Shown here in pieces: positions 35,901-48,500 of a stretch of DNA of 64,000 nt. Each line of letters starts with the position of its first letter. Position 1 is the stretch's first letter. The notes under the pieces are model-generated. The model was not told where the DNA came from. It ran no database searches and saw nothing but the letters and a program-made list of their open reading frames with translations. Made by a program: the position numbers and the translations under genes. This DNA is from Nematostella vectensis (taxonomy: Eukaryota; Cnidaria; Anthozoa; Actiniaria; Edwardsiidae): NCBI RefSeq assembly GCF_932526225.1, contig NC_064044.1, positions 6,846,747-6,910,746 on the forward strand, read 5' to 3'.

Positions 35901-38900
35901 AACGCCCAAATGGAATGCTCAAAAGGGAATGCTCACGCTCAAGTGGAAAACTCAAAAGGAAACCCTCAATAATAAGCTCATATCAGATAAGCTTCATGTC
36001 AGATAAGCTTCATATCAGATAAGCTTCATGTCAGATTTTAATAAGTTCAAAGTGATAGTAGTTCAGAGTGTGTAAGAGTGCACAATCAAATGACCTCTCA
36101 CCTCCATTGATCAAGGTATTACTGATTGCAGCATTGAAAAGATAGCTCACTTACTCAATGAGTTGATCCATCTTGATGTCCACAGACAGATAGTAATGGG
36201 GGATGGTCTGTTTGGACTGCAGCAGTCGTTTAGCTATCACTTGTCGCATGTTAGACAGTGGAATGTCCTCATATACAGTACCTTCAAGACAGATGTGTTA
36301 AAGATAGGATAGTACAATAAATAGGGGAAAGTCTCAGAGACAAGAAGTAATTGTCAGAGGGGGTATGACTAGTATTTAATATATCACAACACATGCCCAG
36401 ACAGGAGAGCTGTAGTGCATTTCATAATTAATGAAACAGATTTTAAAGCAAAACCTTTCCCAGCCTGCAAAGGCTTGCTCTTGTAATAATGTTTTTCTAG
36501 CAATGTCACTGATTCTAGATCTCACCTGGGATAGGAGCTGCAGCCACAGGGGTTGGCTGTGCAGCAAGAGCAGCTGAGGCAGCTGTCTGCACATCGGCTG
36601 CAGTTATTCTACCACCAGGACCAGATCCAGGAATGCCCTGGATAAAAGCAAAGTTAGAAGGAAGATTGCTTGATATGTTTTTAAAAGTCATATTGCACAT
36701 ACATTTGTTGGATTCCAACTCCTCCTCAATGAAACACATACTGTACAAAAAAATAGGTCTCCAAAGTGATTATGTGAATTGGAAGATATCCATCAATACC
36801 TTTTTTTTAAATGAAGCTAATTTCAAACAGACCTCATTCTGCATAGCAAGTGTCTATGGATTTCAGCAGAAAGTTTGACCGTGAGAAGACTTCTCCCCCC
36901 TTATTTTGCACAGTAGAACATTTTGATTTAATCCACAGAAAGTCTTGCTATGAATGCATAACAGACCAGGGCAATACTGTGCCAGGGGCCACAAACTATT
37001 GCACATGGAAATAAAGGGAGCTTAGAGAGATTTTGGCTAAACATGATATTTTGGGTTAATAATGACTTACAAGATTTTAACAAGATTTGACAATGAAACA
37101 GATAATTTTTTCCATTCTACCACAACTATTTGTGATGAAACTGGAAGGCAAGGCCAAAATCTAGGGACTCCACATCCTTTCTGTATGTGGCCAGTGGTTC
37201 TGCCTCACATTGGAAAATAACAAGATTTTGTCACTGTACTCACAGACAAGCTGACTCCTTGATCTTGGGCCATCTTCTTCGCTAAGGGGCTTGCCATTAC
37301 CCTCCCACCTGCAAAAGGTGCAGCAGCCGCTGCAGGGGGTGAGGGCGTGGCTGGTTGGGGTGGAGATGCTGCTGGAGGGGTGGGAGGTGCAGCTGCCTTG
37401 GTAGGAGGAGGAGGAGGGGGAGGAGGAGACTCAGCGGCACCCTAAAATATAAGAAACACATAAACTGCAAACATTGAAAATAAATTTCTACCCAAAAATA
37501 TAATTTTACTGGAAAAATGTTTCCCTGGCTGTCTTTTTTCCAATTTCAATAGACTTTTATTTATCTCTTTATGTATTATTGCTAAGTGAAAGAGGCACTT
37601 CTGTCAACAAATCCAAATCCAATTATATATGAAAATATATTTTAAAAAGATGATGAGAGAGCAAAAGTTTTACATGTAAACACTGCTGTATAAATCAGAG
37701 CTATAGAAATCTACAGTCATTGTAAGGTAATAAGAGAATGTTGTTTTCTCAGAAATACTATTGTATAAATCATAAATTAGAGTTCATGTGCAAGAAATTA
37801 TAAACAGCTACCTCTGCGTCATCCACAGTAAAGTTCTTGAACTTGTCCACGTCCTCCTTATTTGGCACAATAATGCACAATAGCTTGCCGATAGGGACAT
37901 CTTTTGAGCCAGCAGGGATCAAAATCTTGGCAATGAAGCCTTCTTCAGGAGTCTCAAACTCCATTGTCGCCTTATCTGTCTCTATCTGTGCAAGCAAGTC
38001 GCCCTCTGCCAGCTCATCCCCCTCCTGCTTCTCCCAACTCACGAGCGTCCCCGCCTCCATAGTGGGCGAAAGCGCAGGAAGGGGAACTTTTGTATGCGTT
38101 GGGTAACCTGGAAATTTAAAAAAGGATATCTTAGTTAGTATTTACTCATACACATGCACAGCTGAGCCAAGCATGTAGCTATGTAGACACAAATTGTCAT
38201 TTTCTAAAGGTTGTCATTAACATATACCTGTAAATCATACTATATCAGTAAATTGTAGTGTAAATCATTATTTTTATTTTACAGGCATGAAATAAATGTT
38301 GTGTCTGTGATCATCAAAGCTTCTGCAACATTCAAAGATTACAATTGTCCTTAAGTACCAGCTGCTATGCAATATAGCTGGCTAGAGAATCGGTATCTAT
38401 AGCTGATTAATGGCTGGTTTATAACACTAGGTATTTCTATATTAAAATTATTCGACTTACAGAAAAGTCCTTGGGAAAACCAATTTCATTCTAACTTTTA
38501 AATGCAAAAAGGAAATAAAAATTGTTGTTACTTTTGTTGAACTTGGGAAGGAGTAAGTAATAAAACCAGTTTACTTTGTACAAGAGTGCTTACATGCCAC
38601 TAAATCTACTTCTTTTTGAGATGCGACATAATTCAGCATTCCTGAGCACAGTGGAAGATATCTATGACTATATATGAGAGACATCCAAGCTACCAGTAAA
38701 AAATCAACGTTATAGATGAGGAATACATGAGATAGCCATAAATTATGCTACATTACAGAGTGTACAGCACTCACCATCAGAGCTATACAATCTCTTGTCT
38801 GACACCGCAGGAACTACTCGCCTCGCAAAGCTTGTTCTTGTGCTGCAACGAAAAACAAGTCCAAAAGTGTCGAATGAAGTGACTGGCCAATAACCTGAAT

Positions 38901-39082
38901 GAAAATTTCCATACAAAGAAAGGGCAATAATCCCAAAGCTGTGAAACCTGCGCGAACCTTTCTGTCCAGGACACAGCTGATATTCGACGAACCAAACGAT
39001 GCGTTTGGCTAAAGCTTGCACGTAGAGCGACAACACGTCCTCTTCTAGTCAAAGCGCTGGTCACTCTCCTAAGGGACAGCAT
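32908..39082 (-). CDS. DLAT: DLAT, dihydrolipoyllysine acetyltransferase (pyruvate dehydrogenase E2)
   Basis: Twelve exons, minus strand: 39082-38958, 38842-38775, 38107-37812, 37441-37244, 36637-36526, 36281-36155, 34893-34756, 34414-34333, 34166-34086, 33830-33756, 33459-33395, 33037-32908; 1497 nt, 498 aa. The exon 1 donor (AG/GTTCGC) is weak and least certain. Known: core of the mitochondrial pyruvate dehydrogenase complex, moving acetyl groups from E1 to CoA. Seen: Arg-rich presequence; one lipoyl domain with Lys110 in ETDKAT; an Ala/Pro-rich swinging linker (exon 4); a peripheral subunit-binding domain ([13 protein letters not shown] to [11 protein letters not shown]); and the catalytic domain ending in DHRVVDG (His471, Asp475). 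Human DLAT (647 aa) has two lipoyl domains; only one is visible here. Head-to-head with the C8orf34-like gene. Confidence 0.93.
33526..33653. mobile_element. MITE-like element (AG.GC.GTAGCAGG ends), copy 2
   Basis: Left end AGAGCCGTAGCAGG, right end CTGCTACGGCCCT: a 13-bp inverted repeat with one mismatch. It lies in the DLAT intron between exons 10 and 11 and is related to 18558-18706. Confidence 0.65.
35985..36040. repeat. Tandem CAGATAAGCTTCAT.T in a DLAT intron
   Basis: About 18-bp units (ATCAGATAAGCTTCATGTC) repeated three times, preceded at 35870-35960 by a degenerate GGAA(C/T)GC(C/T)C..A pattern. Non-coding. Confidence 0.75.
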
Positions 39083-39555
39083 TTTTAGTGGAAAATTTGC
39101 TGCAAATCAGAGCTGCCTTTAGGAGAATGTTCAACTCAAACGATGGCACCCTTCAGCCATCTTGGTCCGTTGTTCCGTAGGGGCTGTCTTATGGGACAAC
39201 CAGAGGAGGTACTTCGTGTAGGACTTTTACTCAATAAATGTTGTCAAATGGGGTTGAATTTATTTCTTAGGATTTCATAGAAAAAGAAAACATGTTCTAG
39301 AAAATCAGAAATACAGTATTCGAAAAATAACAATATTTCATTTCGTAAGGGGTCGAGACTATTTGAAAAATAAATATAACGTCCCCCAAGTGCCCTAGTC
39401 CAAGGGCCGTTTAGACCCCAAAGGCTTCTGGGTGAATGTTTTTCTTCAAAATGGCGGGCGAATGTGAAAGTTGTTGTAGAGAAATAACAACACTTTTCTT
39501 TCGTTTAACTGCCATGATGTAGACAAATGCTAAAGTGTTAACAAAAACTTGTAAA
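39083..39555. promoter_or_regulatory. Shared DLAT/C8orf34-like promoter region
   Basis: 473 bp between divergent start codons. It contains GCCATCTTGG near 39157 (minus-strand CCAAGATGGC) and AAAATGGCGGGC near 39449, both YY1-like, one close to each gene. No TATA box seen. Confidence 0.45.
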
Positions 39556-42500
39556 ATGACAGCGAAGAAAGTGCAGAGCTATTTGGATGAGCATCGAATC
39601 GGACCGTTATTTGAGGTAAGTTTTTTGTTTTGTTTTATTTTTTACGCACGCTTGGTTGCTGCAGTTGCTATGAAGAGAGGTCAGGGTTTAACTGCCATTC
39701 ATTGACATAGTTTTCTTGTGTCTGTTGCGGGAAAAGCCTGATAACGTTTTTTTAGCTAGAACCATGATGTTCCTTAATCAATTCTAGTATAGCACGAAAT
39801 AATTCGTATCGTATTATTGATTGTATGAGGCACGCTTCAATTAAATTTTGAGCAAGACTTTTAAATTCATAAGCTTTTAATTACAGTACTGTTAGCAGTT
39901 TATAATAGTGGCTCTAGCTATATTTACCAAATAGTTAATGTCTGAAGTATGTTTATTTTCCTAGCATTAATCCAAAGCTTTAGTCTTTAGTTTCCATTTG
40001 CTGGAAATGTTTGGGTCATCATTTAGAAATTTCTATCAGTAAATTCCAAGCCGTTAGCAAGTCTTAAAAGCAGATGGAAACGTTTACTCACAATGCAACT
40101 GATGTTTCATTAGTCAGGTTACAGTCATGGTCATGAGGTAACACTTGGACTGATTTTAAACTATTTCCAGAAAAATGAATGATTCTTTCTGGTCACCAGA
40201 AAATTTGGTGTAACTTGATAGAAACCTTGTAGCTGTTGAATAACACTCGAACTTAACCCCCTGTGATAATTTCTACTTAAGGACCTGATGGCCAAGCTCA
40301 TCAAAGACATGCCAAGTCAACCCATACCCTATCTCATCAAGTCGCTGAAGAAACTCTACCCTGATAGTGAACTGCCAAAGGTATCTTTAAAGAAATGCAA
40401 ATTTTCCAACAAATGGCTGATATTGAAATGTTCGCGTATCTAAAAAGACATTTCCAATTTCCCTAATGTCAAGTGACTCATGTTACAGTGGAACCTGGAT
40501 TTTACGATCTGCCTCAGGAGAACAAAAATGTATTGTAAAATCGAGGTATCGTTGCAAAGGGGTCCTTGATTTTACGATATCAAGAAAAATCCATAAAAAA
40601 TATTGTTGTAGCGAGGTTGGGTTAATTATCAACTATTACAAAATAATAATATTATTGTAACTCTACTCTGTGTAAGAGTAGAGTCACTCTCTGTAAGACT
40701 TTAATAAGATCTATCAAGTAAAAAATTGTTAACTGTTATGAACATGTGTGGTGTCTCGAGTTCTTTTCCCCTTGTTGATAAGACAGAATTAGTAATATCG
40801 TTGTATCAAGGTCAAAATTACGCTTGGGAGAACAGATTTGTATAGTGAAATCAAGTGTTGTATCTAATATTGTAAGGTTGAGGTAATTTTTTATACATTT
40901 CACTGTATTTCTGCCGGGAGAAAGGAGCGTCATCCTAAAATCAAGGTTATCAATAAAATCCAGTTTGTAAAATTTAGGTTCCACTGTATTAAAATAGTAT
41001 TTAATTTTGATACTTGACCCAATTCTTATCCTCCTCCCTGTTTTCCTTTCAGAGTGGTTTTGGCCGCCCACCATCTGGAAGCCGGTCAATGACACCTAGT
41101 GCAATGTCCAAATCCATCAGTCTTACCGGCTCACCAATAACCAGAAAATCATTTGATGATAAAAACAGTGAGTCAGTTTGCCGGTCCATTAAACCTAGCA
41201 CAATGTCCCAATCTATCAGTCTTACATGCTCACCAATAACCAAAAAATCATTGAGATGACAATAACAGTTAGTTTATATATGTCCATACTTCCCTTCACC
41301 AAATCCATCTCGGCTATGCACAATTCTTTGGTCCATTGACAGAAATCGATCTGACGATCAGCGCTTCATACTGACCTGTCCTGGCCCGTTTCCCTTTTTT
41401 GTTACTTTTAGAATAAATAACAAGTTTCTTAATTTAAATATCTTTCACAATTATTTAAAACAGCCAAGCCATGGGTTTGGGCTTGAAAATGTATGCAGTG
41501 GGTGACATTAAAATACAGTACTGGGCACACTAGGAATGATGTGTCAAGTTCGACACCATTTAGAGAGCAGAAGCATAAAGAAAATGAGATCTATTTGTTA
41601 AATAACTCGGCTTGTTTTGTATTTACTCTACTGTCAGTCAAATAATTGGACAGTTTGATATTGAAAGCCCCTGAATCTGATTTGTGTAGTATTTTTAAAC
41701 AAGCTTTAAAACTTTTAAACCCTTATGTAAATTTAATTCCGTTTCTGTTCAATAGCGTACTCAGTAGCTCTGCTACAATCATTGTGAAATTCAAACCATC
41801 CAACAATGAACCTTCAAAATTCCATAGATCAGGTTAAAAGGTGAAGAAGAAAGAAAATTTTTTTTCAAAATAATGTGATTGTTACACAACTCAGACCAAC
41901 AGACTTTTGTATTTCAGGAGATGTACAGCGCAGTGCTCTGGCAAAGTCATGGGCTGCACCTGACACCTCAGACCCTTACAAAGACCACACCAAGCAGCGG
42001 GATTACCAGAGACCATGGCTTGCAGGGAGCAAGCCTTTAAAGACAGAACCCTCTAGACCAGGATCTAAAACCAAGAAGGCAGCAGAGAAGGGCCAGTGGA
42101 ACAATGACACCCGTGTACCTACCCATGACTTTGATGAACTTTTCCAATACCAAAATGGACCAGCAAAAAATAAGACTGTGGATTATGATGGAGGTGTGTT
42201 GGAAAACTGTGTTGACATAATGTTTCAAAAGCAGCTATCTTGATTACATCTACGCTACCAGCAGTAATTTTCACTGCAGCTTCAGGTATTCACAGTTATT
42301 TTCAGTTCCTAAACTGCCTTCTGGCTTTGGTAGCCATTGAATCAATCTAATTGGCCAATCTGAAAGCACAAAATGTACAGTAAATGCCATTAATTTAAAG
42401 TTTAAATAACAAAAACAAAAATGTGTTTTAGAATGAAATTGTTAGCTAATAGTAAATTATTTTAATTGTGTGTGTTGAGCAACAATTTCAAACCATATTT

Positions 42501-45500
42501 TTTTATCATTATTATTTTTTTTCATCTCAGCACAAACTTGGAACAGCACTTATTTTTATTATTATTATTTTTTCATTTCAGCACAAACTTGGAACAGCAC
42601 TGAACTGGTTAGTTATGCTTGTTTTGTAGCTGTGTCCCAAAAACAAAACACACACAATAATAACTAGATATGTAGAATTAGCTGTGGAAAAAACTGCATT
42701 AGGTGGTTTGCATTGAAGTGAATCAGCTCAAGGATTGAAGTTTTATGTTGAAGGCCTCAATGCAACAAGGCCTCTTGTAACAATTTGTTAAGGGCTGAAG
42801 GGCTAACATTTAAAGTATCAGTGAAGGTGTTCAGAAAACTATGAATGACTATGTTGATTTGTTTTCCCATGAAATACAATGCCTTGTGTTGAGAACCTGA
42901 TGTTTAATAGGATTGTATTCTCTCATGAAATGTCTCTGAAGTGTTTATCTTATTATGCTGATTTGATCTTGTAATATACAGTAGCACCCATGACCACACA
43001 GGACATCGCAAAAACATATTTCCGCAGTTTCCCAACCATGGAGGGGGGTAGTTCAGGGAGGCAGTTTGTGTTGGTCTAATCCACTTTTCAATGATACACT
43101 TTTGTTGTTTTATATTCTACTGCTTATTGTTAAGCAAGAATCTTGGTCACCAGGATGAGTCCCTGGACAAAAGAGGACTTGGCTACCCATTACATGTCAA
43201 GCAAGGAGCTCCCAAACCGGTAACCATGGACACCACTGATCTGGAAGGGGAGGAGTTAAAGCTACGCCCTGATCTAAAGACTCTAGGAGATACAAGTGAC
43301 AGTGACTCTGTAGCTTCCTATGGGTCAGTTCTTTTTCCTTGTCTGACTTGCTTGACACTGTCGCTTGGGTTTAATTTTGAATATGTATGTCTAATTATTT
43401 TAGATAATGTTTCCATGTGTTATTTTTAGTGGAAAAGGGACCCACTGTAAAATTGATTGAATTTTAGGTTCATGCAAGTGAATTTATTTCCTTACTAAGA
43501 CACCTTTGCAAAGATTATTTTTGCAAGCTAATGCATTTATGTGACACAGTAGTCAGGCACAGGTATTTTTTTGTTTTTATAAAATTTAAATGAAATTGAG
43601 TTGCTCATCACCCTTCAGTCTGTTTTGTACTGGAAGCCAACAATACACAAAATTTGATCAGAATCTAATTACTCTCAAACTACACACAAAATTCACACAG
43701 AATTCGCACACAATTTTTTTAAAAGTTTCTTCCCGGCTGTACTGTAGTGTCACAGAAACAAATAATGGATCAAGCAAAGCATAGACTGAGTTGATGCATT
43801 ATCATTGTGTTGTGGTTTCAAATGTGGCATGGTTTGAATTTTTTTCAAACTGGTTTGAATTTTTCAAACTAGCTCATTTTTGGATACCTAGCATTCTAAA
43901 AGGGATTTTATTTTTGGGGAGTCATTAATAAAACAGGGGCTTGGATTTTTTGGGGGTTGGGAGGTGTAACTAAAAGAACTTGAGATAAAAGATAATGCAA
44001 ATATCCCCTTTTCAAACCAGTTTTAACAATTTCAAACCAAGAAGCATTTCAAACCACAACATCATCAACAATATCTAGAATACCCAAGAGGGAACCAAAT
44101 AAAATGGTTACTAAACACATTCTTTTTTGTCTTTTTAGGTCAAGCAGATCCCACAAATGTAAGAACCACAGGACAGCAGCGGAGGAGCATCGTCGCCAGC
44201 TTCAAGCCCTGCTGATGGAGAAAACAAGCTCACAGGACTATCCACCTGGTCCTGCTTTGAATGGGCTAAAAGATGACAATGATGATGCTGGTACAGTAGT
44301 TTTAGGTGAGACAACAGGGCCTGATTTGTCAGATTCTTTGTCAGGATTTTATTTAAAAGTGTTTTGTTTAAGTGGATCATATTTTTTGTGGCTTGACTCC
44401 CCCCTCAGTGGTACTGAGTGGATCTCTCAGTCAAGTGGGGTGTTTTTTCTAAGCCACCAGAATATATTTGGCCTGATTGTGCACAGTGGAAGGGAAAGGA
44501 AAGCTTGTGGGTGGATAGGCTTAGCTAGGGAGGGCGCTTATCCCTGTGTTAGAACAGGTATGGGATAATCTATTATAATTCCTGCTGTTTGTGTTTATCC
44601 TTTTATATTGGATAGTGGATAATAAGATTTTATATAACATTTTTTTGAAGAAAACTACAGTGATCTTGAATCAGAAGGTGTTGAAAACATCCCGAAATCC
44701 GGAGTCAAATTAGCAAAGGTATTGTGCTTACTGTGAAGTATTCAAGACAAGAAAATATGACAGCTACTTAAATATTTATCTAAACCAGGCCTTTGCCTTT
44801 TCAGGGATCTAATAAATTAATTCCAAACCAAGAAGATGTCAAAGTCAGTATATGTGCAAGGTGTGCAAGGTAATTTCTTCAGCTTTACCACTCCTTTTTT
44901 GAAGCTGATGCACTGGCATTTTATACTCCAGATGAATACCAATTTACACAAAAGATCTATTTCCATAGGCTCAAGATATTCTCAATTACAAACAGTGTTG
45001 TCTATAAACACCAGACTTCAATTGCAGATTATTCTGTAAATTTTTTCTCGCACATACAGTAGACCATTTTTATAGTGAACAATAATCAATGGAAGAGCTG
45101 GTCAACTTTTTTTATATTGTATAATGTATAATATATACAGTATCTTAACTTTTCAGTTAATTTAAAAAGGTGATTCTTCCACCATGTTCTCATCCCATCC
45201 ATTTTCATTTTTTTAAATTCCATTTACTGTAGCCTGTTTTGTTTTGTTAAGAAACTTAGCAATATTTTTTCCCTCTAATCTACTTTTCTGTCATCTTCTT
45301 TCAGGGTCATAACAGGACTCCCTACAGACCGATCATCAGATGGTAATATGCTCACATCTACTATTACAGTAGCCTGATTAGCTTACCTTTGCCCCTCTTT
45401 TAAACCCAAGAAAGCAAGATGAGGACTGTGACTCAATATATCCCCTCATATTGTGTGTTTCCATGCTCTATTTTTTCTTGTTACTGACATTTACTGTGCA

Positions 45501-48500
45501 TGTTTTTGTTGGCAGGTGACAGTATATTCTCCTCTAATACTCGTAAGTACATTCTCCAACATGAAATGGGTCAAGAACACACACCCCCCCCCCCCTCCCA
45601 CCCACCCACCTACAACCCTCCCCTCTTCCCAGCCTAAAAATTGAGTGAGAAGAAATGTATGGGGGAGTGGTTGCCTTGTACCTCTCCTATACTTAGGTGC
45701 AGATCTTAGCATCTAACATCATAGAATTCTTGGTCTTGTTTTGTGTAAGGAGAACAACTGTAGACAATCTACGGTTTTACAGCCCTTATTTTGTAATCTT
45801 GCATCATTGACCTTTCCCAAGGCTTGCATGTAAATTATGTTTCATCTTTCAATTTATAATTATCTGATGACCATGTGTTTTTTCCTAGTTGTTGATGATG
45901 ACTTTGAAAGTGTGTCTCAAGTTGGAAGCACAGTAAGTGTAGTCTTCTCTCTCCCTCATTTGGTGATGATAATGATGAGGTTGGTGATGGTGTTTAAGAT
46001 GTGTTCATGATGATAAGAGTCATATAATGATACGATTTTAGACGTGATTCCAAGCAAAGTGATGCTGTGTTTTTATTTGTGGTGTTGATCAACACTGTTG
46101 ATGACAGCGATGATGATGATTATGATATGGCCCCTGAAGTATTCTACTAAGCCTTAACCCATTGACTGCTGGCTATTTTTGAGCTGAATTTACAAAAAAC
46201 AGACTGAAAACAGATACCTCCCCCCTATTCTTAGTTTTATACAGCCCATCAAAGTCAAACACAGCTGCACCTAGTCAGTGGTATCCTAGCTTTCCAACAG
46301 TGCTTTGCGGTCCCCACTTTTAATCCCTCGTCATTGTGCTGAAGCGAGCACAAGTTGATGGTTGCTTGTATTTTTTATCAAAAATACAGCTATGAGCATA
46401 TTAGGAGAGTGTCTCAGGACATTATGAAGTCTATCGGGGCATAATTGAGTTCTTTGCTTGTGGATATTTGCAAGCAAAGGGGGATTCATGATGATTTGTT
46501 CTTGTTTGGCTTTGCCTGGATGAGAAAATAATTTTCTAATAAATCACCACAGCTCTCCTAAATGCTGTCTTTTCTGAAACCAAATTGATTCCAAAATTGT
46601 TTTCACTGCTATTCTGGGTCTGTATGACCTAGAATTGATTTGTTTGGCTTCGGGGTGAAAAGACTTATAAAAAACCATCTGACTTTGGGGAAAGGAGTGT
46701 TGACTGGCCCTCCCCTCGTGAATTTTCCCCTGGATCTCCCAGAATGCTTTGCAATCCGTTAAGGCATCCAAGTGGTGTTACAAGCCTTCAAGGAGTGGAC
46801 ATTGTATTTTGAGGGCGTGGAAATGAACCTGGAGGATCAGAATAAAGGTATCTATTTGTGTCTTGAGCTGTGTTTGCTGATCCCTTGTGTGGTATTTTGA
46901 GCGTTTTATTGAGAGGGGTGTTCTGCTTTTCTTTCCTTGTTCGATTTGAAATTCTTCAAAGAACCTTTGCTATTATTTGGCTTAAGAGTAGTTGAAAACA
47001 CCTTGGTTGGATGCATATCTTCAAGACCATTTATCCCTTAGATGCCTGAGTATCTTCATCTTGTTGTGTTTATTTTGCATTTATGAATTTTTTGGGTTGT
47101 GGGTACTTCTCAAAGCCGGTACAGGCCGGTTGAGGGGTCAATGTGTTAAGATGGTGATGATTATGATCATGCTGTAGATGATGATAGTGATAATAAAGAT
47201 GATGGTGATGATGATGTTGATGATGAAGATGATAATTGTGTAAGCCATAACGTTGTTGCTACAGACAGTGATGTTGACAATGATGAGAATCATTCATTTT
47301 CGTTTAGAACGGTGCGCCTCCAAGAGTCTCTTGGCCAGCAGGGTTTGACACTGAAAGTAAGCCTTCCTAATATTTTTTTTTTTTTTTTTTTTGCGGTGCA
47401 GTTATTCCCCTCATAATTCTTTCTCTCCTTTCCTGGAAATGCGAATGAATGTCCTACTGTTTGTTAAGCCTGCAGGCCAGTTCTTCATTCTTTAAAGTTG
47501 TTAAATATTTGTTATATGTTCTCTGGCGTGACGGGCGTAGTCATTTCTGACCTTTCGAGACCACACGTAACCCAATTCAAATTTCCTTCCCTTTTCTTCT
47601 TATACTGTACTTATAACCCCAAAAGAGAGTCGTCTAAGCAGGCTTTTCTTGTTTGTCTTGTTAAAGGTGAAGCAAGCCCGAGGCGGGGCGTATTTGGGAG
47701 CCAGAGTCCTAAACAAGACCGAGGCATGCTGGGAAGGTCCAGCTCCAAACCAGACAAGGGCAGACACATGTATCGGGGCAATAGCAGTAAGAGCTGGTCT
47801 AGCCCAAGGCCCCCCTCGTCTGCTTCTGAACGTAGTGATGATGGGCTGTTTGGGAAGCCTGGGTCTGGTCGAAAGTGGAAATATGGAGACATGTCTTCTG
47901 ATAATGAGGTGAAGTTCTTTTTATAACTATTAGTAAACTGTGTGGAATCCGTTGATCCGACTATGTGTTACGCCTGTTTTTTTAGAATATAAAACCATAT
48001 GGAATAACATTTTTATTCATTAGCGAATGAAATCTGCTTGAATCACTGTAAGAATCAATCCTTCCTCAGTTTAAATGATGATATTTGTTTGAAAAAATAT
48101 TCAAAACAAAGGCAAAAAAGGTCTTAAAGGTCGATGATCAATGGAACTGGTTGTGGTGAACTCATAATACATAGATTGGTATAGAAGAAAACTGTTTTTT
48201 TTTACACCCAAAATATTTCAGATACTTCAAAACAGCGTCTGTGCTACATGATCTTGCAAACAACGAGTTGTTTTTTATGTTTCTAGGGTGATACCTATCG
48301 ACTCGCTCTTTCCGCACACGTTGTTTTATATGTCTAGGGTGATACATATCGACTCGCTCTTTCCGCACACGTTGTTTTATGTTTCTAGGGTGATACATAT
48401 CGGCTCGCTCGTTCCGTACACGTTGTTTTATGTTTCTAGGGTGATACATATCGACTCGCTCGTTCCGCACACGTTGTTTTTTATGTTTCTAGGGTGATAC

